This document shows, piece after piece, positions 1-10,712 of a stretch of DNA of 64,000 nucleotides. Source of the DNA: Arenicola marina (taxonomy: Eukaryota; Annelida; Polychaeta; Arenicolidae); the NCBI GenBank assembly GCA_964019135.1, contig OZ025250.1, positions 46,345,174-46,409,173 on the forward strand, written 5' to 3'. Position 1 is the first letter of the stretch, and every line of letters starts with the position of its first letter. The notes beneath the pieces are model-generated. The model made no database searches and was not told the DNA's origin. It saw only the letters and a list, made by a program, of their open reading frames with translations. Position numbers and translations under genes: made by a program.

Positions 1-1097
1 CTGTCATGGCATTATGTGTTTCATGCTTACGCTCCGTGGAAAAATAATTACAAATCTGAGTGAGTCGAAACGTTACAGCATTACTATAATTATAATCGTC
101 TCTGAACGAAAAATTCTGATGGCCATATGTAGTTTAAGCCTCTTTTAAACTAAGTGGTATGGAAGTGTTCGGGGCAGTCCATGGCTAAGACACAGCCCCT
201 GATGGCAACCGTGTCAGTCAGTATCCCTGTCTAGGCCACGTGGCTGACGGGGCAGAGAGACAATGGGTGGGGGGGAGGTGGTTAACAATAGCCTCATACC
301 CCCTGAGACATGTATCTGAGGATGACAGTGGCTCTTCGTATCACTCGATTCCATCATTGGACGTCACTTTGTTGGTGCTTACTCCAACATATGTTCTTCA
401 CAGTTGCCCGGAGAAGTAGTTGTACATATTATGGCATTTGCTCCACTACGGGTTTGGTCTTTCTTTATTTTATGGAAAGTTTCCCAATATTGTTGAGTTC
501 TTGAGGTTGTTTTCTCTTATGACTTCCATGTCTGCCAAACTGTGAGATCTCATGTGCGGATTGGCGCGTGCATGTCTCGTGCCAGGCGAGGACTGTGACG
601 TGGGTTTAACGGTGAGCTGATGAGAGACATATGGTCACAGCAAGTGGGAGAAGGAGTTTCTAAGATAGTAGAAGCCGCACTGCCCCTGCCCCCCTCCCCC
701 CACAACCAGGACTATGAAGTGGCGGGGGGGGGGGGGGGCTATTGTTGCCGCATGTTGGTGTCGACTTCCCCCGTGTACAATTAGTGAAGTTACGTGTCGG
801 GGGGACGCCTGTGTCAAGATCTTCGTGTTACACTTGTGTACTCGTCCGTCGCCCGCTCCGTCGCTCGCTCCGTCGCTCGCCCACATCCGCCTGTCGCAGG
901 GCGCTGAGCGTCTAGGACATGTATAAATATGTAGGTATTATATTTGTACGCGGCCAAAATGTATGTATAGATATGTCTAGTCTGGGGGGGTCGGGGCACA
1001 AGTGTGACCCTTCGGGGCTCGTGCAGGCGGTAGGGGTGGTGGCGGGTGGGGGGGGGTGGAGTGAGGCGGGTCACCAAGGCAGTGTCTGTGTGAGAGA
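1..1097. other. Non-coding flank, no gene seen
   Basis: No ORF here has coding character. Visible items are a poly-G run near 723-738 and a short 12-bp tandem (cgtcgctcgctc, about three copies) at about 846-882. G-rich strings occur near 985-995 and 1040-1060. I see no splice-flanked open frame, tRNA or transposon end. Confidence 0.6.
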
Positions 1098-1134
1098 GAC
1101 GGACAGACGGACAGACAGACAGACAGACAGAGAG
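1098..1134. repeat. (GACA)n microsatellite
   Basis: Tandem GACA/GGACA tetranucleotides, slightly interrupted at the left end and passing into GAGA at the right end. Confidence 0.9.
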
Positions 1135-1289
1135 AACGAGGGAGGGAGGGAGTCGCTGGGTTAGTTTTTTTTACAAGTGAGGACGTTATATTTATAGTAT
1201 GTCTGGCGTTCTCTCTCTCAACCCTTGCTCTCCGACCCCCCTGCCCGTCACTCCCTCCTCCGCTCTGCACTACCCCTCACCCGCCACCC

Positions 1290-1960
1290 TCCGCCCTCCG
1301 TTCTGTCGATGCAATCACCGCACCAGCCTAGCGTACACTCACCCCTCACCCCAGCTCCACCGCCGCTGCCGCCGCCGCCATCGCCGCCATATTGATTTTC
1401 AAAATGGCGGTTAGGCGGGTGCCGTGTGTGTGGTGGGTTCTCGGTGAGCGATCCCGGCGTGCCAGGCGGTGTCCAGCGGGCCGACAAGCGTCCGGAGCCA
1501 CGTCCACACAGCTCCGGACTCTCTCAGGATCCTCCAGCTCCGTGGATACAACACTATACTGGAGGTCGGGTGTTCCCGGGGACAGACCGACCCCGGCTGC
1601 CCGAGCCAGGCGGGCGGGCGGCGGCGGCGGCGGCGGCGCGAGGACTCACCGGCTGCTGGCGCACCACTTCCGAGGGGTGCCCTCCCTCTATCCCTCCCGC
1701 CCGCCCGCGGGTAGCACAGGGGTCCGGTCCCCCCGGCCCTCCTGCCCCGGGTTTGCTGGGGACTCCTGGACCCCTCCCCGGCCCGCCAGCTGCCTGCTCC
1801 TCCCTCTGGGGGGGTCTCCCCGGGTTGGGTCGGCTGGTGCCGGGGGTTAGCCGAGAGGCCGGGCAGCCGGGCGGTGTGGTGGACGTGTCTCGCCGCCGGC
1901 CCGCCAGCCACCAGGCAGGCGACTCGGTCCGTGGCAGACCCAGACCAGACCCAGCCTAGC
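1290..1960. promoter_or_regulatory. CpG-rich promoter-like island
   Basis: A GC-rich stretch dense in CpG, with GCC/GCG triplet runs (about 1369-1390 and 1615-1638) around a YY1 inverted repeat at 1384-1410. Long frames are open on both strands, which high GC alone produces, so they are not evidence of coding. In animals, YY1 motifs inside CpG-rich DNA often mark transcription start sites (established knowledge). That this is a promoter or 5' UTR exon, and on which strand, is inference. Confidence 0.4.
1384..1410. promoter_or_regulatory. Inverted pair of YY1-like motifs
   Basis: CCGCCAT at 1384-1390 is mirrored by ATGGCGG at 1404-1410, separated by a 13-bp AT-rich spacer. The right half, AAAATGGCGG, matches the YY1 core (AANATGGCGG); the left half is the same core on the other strand. 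The two could serve divergent start sites or form a short cruciform. Confidence 0.5.
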
Positions 1961-2170
1961 CCAGACCAGACCCAGCCTAGCTCAGACCAGACCCGGCCTA
2001 GCCCAGACCCAGACCAGACCCTGCCTAGCCCAAACCCTGCCTAGCCCAAACCCAGCCTACCCCAGCCTTCCCCAGCCCAGCTCAGACTCAGCCCATACCA
2101 GACCCAGGCCAGACCCAGCCTACCCCACCCCAGACCCAGCTTACCCCCGACCAGACCCAGCCCAGCCTGC
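1926..2170. repeat. Degenerate CAGACCCAGCCTAGCC minisatellite
   Basis: Imperfect 10-20-bp units built from CAGACC, CCAGCCTA and GCCCA words repeat across about 245 bp. Unit length wanders, which indicates an old, diverged array. The open frames crossing it are repeat artefacts. Confidence 0.75.
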
Positions 2171-2503
2171 TGCATGACTGGGTATTTCGCGACAGCCTTC
2201 CAACGGTTTTGCAAAAAATTGCTGTCTGTCTGAGTTTGAGTGTTGATTTCGAGTACCCACATGGTAGTGCAGCAGGCAGGCAGCCAGGCCTGCCTACCCC
2301 GTTGTACACTCCACCCGGCCCGGCCCTGCTTCACCGTGCCGCCGCCCCTGGCCGTGGCTGGCCGTGGCTGGGCTGGGATGGGATTGACGGGGATTGGATT
2401 GGCTGGGTTCGCCTTTGACTTTGGCCACGAGGTGGCGAGGCGGTGAGGTGAGGTGCGGTACTGAGCGGCTTGCCTCAGATGTCCTCGCGGCAGTACCGGG
2501 GTC

Positions 2504-2565
2504 GGGGCCGGGGCGGTGACCGGCAGGCCGAGGCCGGGGCCGGGGCGGTGACCGGCAGGCCGGGG
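2504..2565. repeat. 33-bp GC-rich direct duplication
   Basis: The core GGGGCGGTGACCGGCAGGCC occurs twice about 33 bp apart. Flanking GGGG/GGCCGGGG runs could form a G-quadruplex on the plus strand. Confidence 0.7.
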
Positions 2566-2766
2566 ACACCGACACACAGGCAGACAGAGGGTCAGGCCAC
2601 CGACCTATCCACCGTCACACTGGGAGGCCGTCAGACCGACCACAGACCCATGTACGTACGTAACGTGAAGCTGCTGCTCCCCCTCCCGTCGTGCGTCACC
2701 TTGGTGACATCAGTGAGGGTGTCGTGGCTGTGTCTCGGGGAGTGAGACGTCTGGCTGTGGGGGTCA

Positions 2767-4457
2767 CCACGTCTATACCGGCATCATGGCCACGTCTATA
2801 CCGGCATCATGGCCACGTCTATACCACGTCTATACCGGCATCATGGCCACGTCTATACCACGTCTATACCGGCATCATGGCCACGTCTTTACCGGCATCA
2901 TGGCCACGTCTATACCACGTCTATACCACGTCTATACCGGCATCATGGCCACGTCTCTACCACGTCTATACCGGCATCATGGCCACGTCCATACCACGTC
3001 TATACCGGCATCATGGCCACGTCTATACCACGTCTATACCGGCATCATGGCCACGTCTATACCACGTCTATACCGGCATCATGGCCACGTCTATACCACG
3101 TCTATACCGGCATCATGGCCACGTCTCTACCACGTCTATACCGGCATCATGGCCACGTCTATACCACGTCTATACCGGCATCATGGCCACGTCTTTACCG
3201 GCATCATGGCCACGTCTATACCACGTCTATACCGGCATCATGGCCACGTCTATACCACGTCTATACCGGCACCATGGCCACGTCTCTACCACGTCTATAC
3301 CGGCATCATGGCCACGTCTATACCGGCATCATGGCCACGTCTATACCACGTCTATACCGGCATCATGGCCACGTCTATACCGGCATCATGGCCACGTCCA
3401 TACCACGTCTATACCGGCATCATGGCCACGTCCATACCACGTCTATACCGGCATCATGGCCACGTCTATACCGGCATCATGGCCACGTCTATACCACGTC
3501 TATACCGGCATCATGGCCACGTCTATACCGGCATCATGGCCACGTCCATACCACGTCTATACCGGCATCATGGCCACGTCTATACCACGTCTATACCGGC
3601 ATCATGGCTACGTCTATACCGGCATCATGGCCACGTCTATACCACGTCTATACCGGCATCATGGCCACGTCTATACCGGCATCATGGCCACGTCCATACC
3701 ACGTCTATACCGGCATCATGGCCACGTCCATACCACGTCTATACCGGCATCATGGCCACGTCTATACCGGCATCATGGCCACGTCTATACCACGTCTATA
3801 CCGGCATCATGGCCACGTCTATACCACGTCTATACCGGCATCATGGCCACGTCTATACCACGTCTATACCGGCATCATGGCCACGTCTCTACCACGTCTA
3901 TACCGGCATCATGGCCACGTCTATACCACGTCTATACCGGCATCATGGCCACGTCTTTACCGGCATCATGGCCACGTCTATACCACGTCTATACCGGCAT
4001 CATGGCCACGTCTATACCACGTCTATACCGGCACCATGGCCACGTCTCTACCACGTCTATACCGGCATCATGGCCACGTCTATACCACGTCTATACCGGC
4101 ATCATGGCCACGTCTATACCACGTCTATACCGGCACCATGGCCACGTCTTTACCGGCATCATGGCCACGTCTATACCACGTCTATACCGGCATCATGGCC
4201 ACGTCTATACCACGTCTATACCGGCACCATGGCCACGTCTCTACCACGTCTATACCGGCATCATGGCCACGTCTATACCACGTCTATACCGGCATCATGG
4301 CCACGTCTATACCACGTCTATACCGGCATCATGGCCACGTCTATACCACGTCTATACCGGCATCATGGCCACGTCTATACCGGCATCATGGTCACTTCTA
4401 TACCACGTCTATACCGGCATCATGGCCACGTCTTTACCGGCATCATGGCCACGTCTT
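2767..4457. repeat. Modular 11/12-bp minisatellite array
   Basis: The array is made of two modules: A (CCACGTCTATA, 11 bp) and B (CCGGCATCATGG, 12 bp). They are arranged as AB (23 bp), AAB (34 bp) and rarely AAAB, in irregular order. Neither module contains a stop in any plus frame. Because 23 and 34 are not multiples of three, all three plus frames stay open for about 1.7 kb and give spurious ORFs of 570-610 codons. Variants are few (tcttt, tctct, tccat, accatgg), so the array is young. Not coding. Confidence 0.95.
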
Positions 4458-4501
4458 TGTGCTCGGTCGCCAGCAAATACCGGCTGTCCCAGGGATTTTG
4501 T

Positions 4502-4756
4502 GGGGCCGGCCCGGTAGCTCAGTGGGTTAGAGCCCTCGCATTGGGTGCTCTGGTCACCTGAGAGCCTAACGGCACGTGGATCGGTGGTTCGAGCCCCGCT
4601 GCGGTCATGTCTGTGGGGTCGCAGGATAAAGATCCCATGTCCTTCTTCGCAAAGAGTAGGGGGTTACCCCCGGAGACATGGCTCCAGTCTCCATTCCTTC
4701 TGCCATTGACGCGATAAAAGTGGTTAAGGCGTCCTGAATATGAAACCAACCAACCC
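4502..4756 (+). mobile_element. tRNA-derived SINE, family 1, near full length
   Basis: The tRNA-like head has an A box (TAGCTCAGTGGGTTAGAG, near 4515) and a B box (GGTTCGAGCCC, near 4586). It is followed by a conserved body containing GATAAAGATCCCATGTCCTT and GAGTAGGGGGTTACCCCCGG, then GGAGACATGGCTCC, and ends in a CCAA-rich tail. The same body occurs in opposite orientation at 6.65, 22.3 and 23.4 kb, and as a satellite at 19.4-22.07 kb. That recurrence defines the family from this window alone. SINEs are non-coding and depend on LINE enzymes for mobilisation (family knowledge). Open frames through it are not genes. Confidence 0.88.
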
Positions 4757-4931
4757 AGGGATAGTGTTGGTGTGGGTGTGGAGAGACCATGTCTGTATGG
4801 CCATGGCTGGCGTCGTGCCGTGAAAGCCGTGCCCAGAGCTGCACAGCTCTCCCCGTCATGGTGATACCTGTGTGGATAGCTGGAGTACCTATCAGTGGTC
4901 ATCAGGGTGGTGACAATCTCCCAGGATATAT
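4757..4931. other. Unassigned spacer between two SINEs
   Basis: Starts with a GT-rich stretch, then sequence with no recognisable features. It may be part of the neighbouring elements. Confidence 0.4.
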
Positions 4932-5150
4932 TTCCACTGGCGACCGGTAGGAGGGCAGCACAGGCCGACAGGTAGCGTACTCGTGCCGACTGGAGACTAG
5001 CCGGTTGAGGGTTCGATCCCCCACCGTGCCATCCTTAACATCCCATTGTCTCGGGAGGCTCCTTGGCCTGGTCTGGTTTCGCGTCCACAAAGATGGTCTA
5101 AAACACCAATCTGTGCTCCGCCATTGGTGATCTGTGTGTGGTGTTGTCCG
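4932..5150 (+). mobile_element. SINE-like element, family 2
   Basis: A B box (GGGTTCGATCCCCC, near 5009) precedes a 3' domain resembling TGTCTCGGGAGGCTCCTTGG ... CACAAAGATGG ... CTAAAACACC. The same 3' domain recurs near 7.62, 7.93, 8.54 and 12.54 kb and, reversed, at 24.7 kb. The A box is weak here, so the 5' end is approximate. Confidence 0.65.
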
Positions 5151-5183
5151 TGTTAGCAGGAGATACACCAAGCTATCGGCCAA

Positions 5184-6500
5184 GTGCCTCTCACTTCTTA
5201 TTCCAACCGGGTTGCCGTGTGTGTATCTACATGTTCGCTGCGTATAGGACTTAACCTATTTATAATAGACTGGTTGACATATGTTACCTGGTTGGAGGTC
5301 TGTGACCCTTATTCAGACAGGTTGAAATTCACTTTTGGTGACGTCACGGCGGTGGCTTTACCTTGAAATGATGAGGTCATTGTTACATGTTAATGTGGAT
5401 AAATGGTGCTGCAAAAACAAGATGGCGTCCACAGCATGGAAGGAATGGTACTCGAGACTGAATGCTCCACACGGCTGTCTAGACAGAATAGAGGTGAAAA
5501 CCTCACGCACCAGTCCTCTGGGCTCCTGTGTGAACCTTTTCAAGGTGGATTGTGCACTAGATGGGAGTCTGAGGGTAGTTCCCTGACCTACACCGTGACA
5601 GCTAAGGCATAGGCTTGAATTAGGAGTTCACCTTTTAGCTGGCATATGGCACGATATAGGCTTACAGGCTGAAAGTGCCGTCAAACCCCAATCCAATCAA
5701 TTTAGCTGGCATATAGTAAAACAGGGTCGGATCGAGATATGCTGGAAAATGGGGGGCCGGTTTCAAGTAATGGCGTAGCTTTTTGGTTTTCATATGTTAA
5801 ATGGTTAAATAGTCCCCCCGCCCCTGTAAAATGTGGTCAAATATTGTGTTGTTGGGACTCATTCGGTACATCAGTCGGCTACAACGGTTGAAGCACTGTC
5901 GTCGCCGGGTGAAGTCACATGGTGGAAGCATCCGGAACAAACCGTGGTGGACTGGAAGGCTGAACGTTGCTGGGTGGTTGGGGGGGGGGGGGTGGAGCGG
6001 GCGGCGGCGTCGCTTTCACTATTCAGGCCCTCAGTGGTCCGTCAAACTACCCCCTCCCCACGGTGGTGTTGGTGGAGGTGGGGGGGGGGGACACTCCGGA
6101 TATACATGCCAGATGATGGCGGTCACGTCCAGAGAGAACTGCTTGTCGAACTTACACATCCAAGCCCGCCACCCCCACATACACCAACGCCATCCCCCCT
6201 CCCCACCTCCTTCTAACCCTACCCCGCCCCACCCTCACCTCTCCTTGGAAACTCCGCCGCCATCCTTCCACAGGACACCGCGTGAAAAGTTTGATTTAAT
6301 CGGTGACAATGATGACCACGTGTGGCCGCCGCCACATTCCGTCCTTGACTTGACCTTCAGCGCCGGTACGCGGCGGCTCTGATTCAAATATACCACGTGT
6401 TTCCGCTAGGAGAAAAAAGAAAAACACCGAAAAACTGTCCCGAGTGGGAATGGCTTGCATGCTGCTGCACGCTCTGCTCCCGCTGGACCCGCTAGAGCCC
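5184..6500. other. No gene seen; possible SINE tail and homopolymer runs
   Basis: Short ORFs only, none with recognisable content. A run near 5640-5700 (GTGCCGTCAAACCCCAATC, then CAATCAAT) resembles 3' ends of invertebrate SINEs. G runs lie near 5980-5991 and 6081-6090. Nothing else can be supported. Confidence 0.45.
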
Positions 6501-6530
6501 GCCAGCCAGCCAGCCAGCCAGCCAGTCAGC
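6501..6530. repeat. (GCCA)n microsatellite
   Basis: Seven consecutive GCCA/GTCA tetranucleotides. Confidence 0.85.
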
Positions 6531-6649
6531 GCCATCTAGCAGTAGCCAAAAGAAGCCATGGCCAGGCATGGAATCTACGCAGCAGGTTGACCTGTGTTCA
6601 TGTGTGTGGCTTCCCTCCACCCGAGACCTGTGGTCGCGATGCTTAGTTG

Positions 6650-6899
6650 GTCGTATATCCAGGACGCATTAACCACTTTTGGTCATATCGCGTCACTGGG
6701 AGAAGGAAGAGAGGGTGGAGCCATGTCCTCGGGGGTAACCCACTACTCTTTGCGAAGAAGGATATGGAATCTTTAACCTGCCACCACACAGACACGGCCA
6801 CAGCGGGGCTCAAACCATCGATCCACGTGCCGTTAGGCTCTCAGGTGGCCAGAGCACTCAAGGCGAGCGCTCTACCCCTACTGAACTATCGGGGCGGCC
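6650..6899 (-). mobile_element. tRNA-derived SINE, family 1, near full length
   Basis: On the minus strand it begins near 6899 with an A-box-like GATAGTTCAGTAGGGG and a B box GGTTTGAGCCC (near 6810-6822), one change from consensus. The family body follows (CCTTCTTCGCAAAGAGTAG, GTGGGTTACCCCCG, GACATGGCTCC), and it ends in AAGTGGTTAATGCGTCC. It matches the 4.5-kb copy throughout, including the segment between head and body. Confidence 0.87.
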
Positions 6900-7430
6900 C
6901 CCCGTCCTGTGGTCGCGACGGACGGGCTGTCTGACCCGGGTGTGTAACCACAGCGGCCGCCAGACCACGACTCGGGGCTCGGGGGGGGGGGGGCACAGGT
7001 ACAACCCCGGTGAGGTGAGGTAGGGGACACCTACCTGTACGACCGCCTCGTACGGTGGATGCATTGTGGAGTATTAGTCTGATTATTTCTGCGTCTGCGT
7101 GTTCTGTTTCTGGTCTGATCGACTGATCCACACCGGCCACCAGCCACCGGCTCTCCCCGCCAACAGTCTGGTTCCACGGAGTGGTGCTATGGCACCGGGC
7201 TCCCGTCCCCCACTGTCTCGGGTGTCGCTGTATAAGGATTAAAACCCTTGATGTAGCCTCGCATCACATCATTGTGTTTGTCTGGGGTGGGGGTTAGCCC
7301 CACTGCTGGCTGCCTGCTAGGCTATATCGTGCCATCGTGTCCTATTGGTCCGGGCGGTGATGGCGTCACTTCCCATGTCTGCTTCTCACTGTCTGTCTGT
7401 CTGTCCCCTGTGTACAGACCGCCGAGACGG

Positions 7431-7607
7431 GGGCTTGTTGACCGACCCAACAGGTCGTAGGTTCTAGCCCTGGCGGGCTTGTTGACCGACCCAACAGGTA
7501 GTAGGTTCTAACCCTGGCGGGCTTGTTGACCGACCCAACAGGTCGTAGGTTCTAGCCCTGGCGGGCTTGTTGACCGACCCAACAAGGTCGTAGGTTCGAT
7601 CCCTGGC
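7431..7607 (+). repeat. 44-bp tandem carrying a pol III B box
   Basis: Four units start at 7431, 7475, 7519 and 7563 (the last is 45 bp). Each contains GTAGGTTCTAGCCCTGGC or a variant. The last reads GGTTCGATCCC, a proper B box, and leads directly into a family 2 SINE 3' domain (7610-7672). The unit appears to be a piece of a SINE head that was tandemly duplicated. Confidence 0.85.
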
Positions 7608-7672
7608 GTCTCACTCGATCTCAGTGTCACGGGAGGTTGCTGGACCTAATTTTAGCCTGCATATGCACAAGA
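7608..7672 (+). mobile_element. SINE family 2, 3' domain
   Basis: CAGTGTCACGGGAGG, TGCTGGACCTAATTTTAGCC and ATATGCACAAGAGTGG align in order with the family 2 tail seen at 5.0 and 12.5 kb. A further tail fragment (ACTCCTTGGTTCAGCCCC, then GTGCACAAAGATGGC) lies at about 7925-7960. Confidence 0.55.
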
Positions 7673-8037
7673 GTGGCAGAAAACAACGACAATTTAATCT
7701 CCTCCAGGGTACACGCGTGTGTACAGCGGTGTAGTGTACGGATATGTCAGTGTTCTGTGATCTCCTCCTCTACAGTCTACACAGAAGAAGCCCTAAGCGC
7801 TAACTAGGGCCGAGATAACACATCCTCACTAATCCTTCAGTCTTGACTACCGAAAAACACGTGCTCAAGAAAGGGTTTCGCGTGACTTATTTGTCAGATT
7901 TCCTCTCATCTCGTTACTCCACAGACTCCTTGGTTCAGCCCCTATGTGCACAAAGATGGCTTCAAACGCCACCGCCATGCCTTGCTGTGTACAGTGTGTG
8001 ACGACGGCGCCTGACGTATGTTGTCTGTTCTTTCCAG

Positions 8038-8126
8038 GTGTCTGCTGCCTGCTGGCTGTGCCGCCGAGGACCAGAGAGGGTGTGAGAGGCTCGGCCCATG
8101 GCCCTACCCCCGCCAAGCCAAGCCTG
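8038..8126 (+). CDS. Possible internal exon (weak)
   Basis: A polypyrimidine-rich acceptor (TTGTCTGTTCTTTCCAG, ending at 8037) and a good donor (GTGAGTA, from 8127) bracket 89 bp. Two of the three plus frames are open across it; one reads a Cys/Pro/Arg-rich peptide of 29 residues and the other is equally unremarkable. No protein family is recognised. The case rests only on the paired splice signals. It could be a UTR exon or chance, and no neighbouring exon can be tied to it. Confidence 0.25.
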
Positions 8127-8204
8127 GTGAGTACATCCCCTGTGTGGTGGTGACCTGCTGGCCAGCACAGGGCCAGTTAGATAGAACTTCCGAAATTAGT
8201 GGAT

Positions 8205-8312
8205 TATTATAATAAATGGTGGGCGTGAGTCATACGTGAGCCAATTTTTTTGGTTTATTATAGTAAATGCTAGGCTTGAGTCATACGTGAGCTGTGTTTA
8301 AACAATAAAGGA
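8205..8312 (+). repeat. Dispersed ~55-bp repeat, two tandem copies
   Basis: Two diverged copies each contain TTATTATAATAAATG or TTATTATAGTAAATG, followed by a GTGAGTCATACGTGAGC core and AT-rich sequence. Related copies lie at 18.37 and 37.52 kb. No SINE boxes or terminal inverted repeats are obvious. Confidence 0.6.
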
Positions 8313-8474
8313 AGGTGTTTTCGGCTCCTGTACGTTGTCCAGGACCAATGTTTATTCTTGGTTTTACTAGGTGGTCATATATGTACCAGTATATACATCA
8401 TATAGAATACGATGGTCCCAGGTCATTATCTGCCAACAAAAGAGGAGGGAACAGCCTGAGCTCTAATTGTATGG

Positions 8475-8605
8475 TACGTCGGGGGCTCGAACCTTGCACT
8501 CGCGGCTGTCGTATTTATCATCCAATTCCAGGTCGTTGTCTCGGGAAGGTTCTCGTCTCAATTAAGTCGTCATGTGTACACAATATTGGCTTAAAACACT
8601 CGGCG
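8475..8605 (+). mobile_element. SINE-like element, family 2, diverged
   Basis: A B-box-like GGGGCTCGAACCTTG (near 8480) precedes TCGTTGTCTCGGGAAGGTTC and a tail TGTACACAATATTGGCTTAAAACAC, in the same order as the 5.0-kb copy. Confidence 0.5.
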
Positions 8606-9013
8606 AGACGTCACTCGGCGTCATGTAACTTGCCATCAGTAATCGTTTGTCGTCTAGATGGCTTCTTTTGACGAAAAGTAAGCGTTTATGATGCAAATAA
8701 ATTGTCTTCTTGTAAAGTAATCGTTTGTCATACAGATTACTTTTAAGGTAATCTTATGCGTTATCGATAAGATGCATTATAGCATCGGTATGTCACGTGT
8801 GTGGATAGGATACGGAACGCGGGGGGCAACCGGCACATCTCAAGGAATTACCCTTGAATGGTATCCGACACTTTGGCCGAGACAGTGAGCAGCATATTAA
8901 GAAGTATATTGGAACCCAAGTTCTCCCAAAACGGACATTTTGTGTAGTTTTAATTTTAGTTTTAGTCTTAAAAGTGCCGCTGTCTGAATGGTGGTGCCGA
9001 TGGCGTCAGTGCC

Positions 9014-9342
9014 CTCTGTTGGTGGTGCCGGTGGTGCGGGTGGTCCATATCTCTCCTGGTGGTGCCATATCTCTCCTGGTGGTGCCGGTGGTGCCATATT
9101 CCCCCTGGTGGTGCCGGTGGTGCCATATCTCCGGGTAATGCCATATCTCTCCGGGGTGGTGCTGGTGGTGCCATATCTCCCCTGGTGGTGCCGGTGGTGC
9201 CATATCTCCCCTGGTGGTGCCGGTGGTGCCATATCTCCCCTGGTGGTGCCAGTGGTGTCATATATCTCCTGGTGGTGCCGGTGGTGCCATATCTCCGGGC
9301 GGTACCGGTGGTGCCATATCTCTCCTGGTGGCGCCGGTGGTG
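9014..9342. repeat. 29-bp minisatellite
   Basis: The unit is CATATCTCCCC plus two GGTGGTGCC words (29 bp), about 11 somewhat degenerate copies, some shortened. Since 29 is not a multiple of three, open frames pass through it in several registers on both strands. Not coding. Confidence 0.9.
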
Positions 9343-9400
9343 ATGACTGATGGAGGGTTGGTGTTGAGCAGTCCCAGGGATTGTTACGTGGCGCGCGCCC

Positions 9401-10565
9401 GCCGGGGTGGTTGGCCGGGGTGGCTGGCCGGGGTGGCTGGCCGGGGTGGCTGGCCGGGGTGGCTGGCCGGGGTGGCTGGCCGGGGTGGCTGGCCGGGGTG
9501 GCTGGCCGGGGTGGCTGGCCGGGGTGGCTGGCCGGGGTGGCTGGCCGGGGTGGCTGGCCGGGGTGGCTGGCCGGGGTGGCTGGCCGGGGTGGCTCGCCGG
9601 GGTGGTTGGCCGGGGTGGCTGGCCGGGGTGGCTGGCCGGGGTGGCTGGCCGGGGTGGCTGGCCGGGGTGGCTGGCCGGGGTGGCTGGCCGGGGTGGCTGG
9701 CCGGGGTGGCTGGTCGGGGTGGTTGGCCGGGGTGGTTGGCCGGGGTGGCTGGCCGGGGTGGCTGGCCGGGGTGGCTGGCCGGGGTGGCTGGCCGGGGTGG
9801 CTGGCCGGGGTGGCTGGCCGGGGTGGCTGGCCGGGGTGGCTGGCCGGGGTGGTTGGCCGGGGTGGCTGGCCGGGGTGGTTGGCCGGGGTGGCTGGCCGGG
9901 GTGGTTGGCCGGGGTGGCTGGCCGGGGTGGCTGGCCGGGGTGGTTGGCCGGGGTGGCTGGCCGGGGTGGCTGGCCGGGGTGGCTGGCCGGGGTGGCTGGC
10001 CGGGGTGGCTGGCCGGGGTGGCTGGCCGGGGTGGCTGGCCGGGGTGGCTGGCCGGGGTGGCTGGCCGGGGTGGCTGGCCGGGGTGGCTGGCCGGGGTGGC
10101 TGGCCGGGGTGGCTGGCCGGGGTGGCTGGCCGGGGTGGTTGGCCGGGGTGGCTGGCCGGGGTGGCTGGCCGGGGTGGCTGGCCGGGGTGGTTGGCCGGGG
10201 TGGCTGGCCGGGGTGGCTGGCCGGGGTGGCTGGCCGGGGTGGCTGGCCGGGGTGGCTGGCCGGGGTGGCTGGCCGGGGTGGCTGGCCGGGGTGGCTGGCC
10301 GGGGTGGTTGGCCGGGGTGGCTGGCCGGGGTGGCTGGCCGGGGTGGCTGGCCGGGGTGGCTGGCCGGGGTGGCTGGCCGGGGTGGCTGGCCGGGGTGGCT
10401 GGCCGGGGTGGTTGGCCGGGGTGGCTGGCCGGGGTGGCTGGCCGGGGTGGCTGGCCGGGGTGGCTGGCCGGGGTGGTTGGCCGGGGTGGCTGGCCGGGGT
10501 GGCTGGCCGGGGTGGTTGGCCGGGGTGGCTGGCCGGGGTGGCTGGCCGGGGTGGCTGGCCGGGGT
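9401..10565. repeat. 13-bp GGCCGGGGTGGCT array, ~90 copies
   Basis: The unit GCCGGGGTGGCTG repeats without length change for 1,165 bp. Nearly all variation is one C-to-T position (GGCTGG to GGTTGG), with single oddities such as gctcgcc near 9594 and ggtcggg near 9713. Because 13 is coprime to 3 and the unit has no stop in either strand, all six frames are open, giving ORFs of 400-820 codons that are artefacts. Regular GGGG and GG runs make the plus strand a candidate G-quadruplex former. Confidence 0.97.
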
Positions 10566-10712
10566 ACGGGCAGACAGACACAATGGTTACGCAGGACGAG
10601 TGGGGGCTGCAGGGGAGGATGGGTGGAGGGAGGTATGAAAAGTGGTGGGGCGGCGATGAGGAATCTGGACCGGTGAACTCGGGTCGATATCCGAAGATTG
10701 AGGGGAGAGGCC

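Noticed and set aside
1411..1959. ORFs of 150-177 codons on both strands
   Set aside because: GC-rich CpG-island-like sequence opens frames on both strands; Pro/Arg/Gly-rich peptides with no domain.
2691..4561. Three overlapping ORFs of about 570-610 codons
   Set aside because: All three plus frames of the 11/12-bp array are open at once, which real coding sequence does not show.
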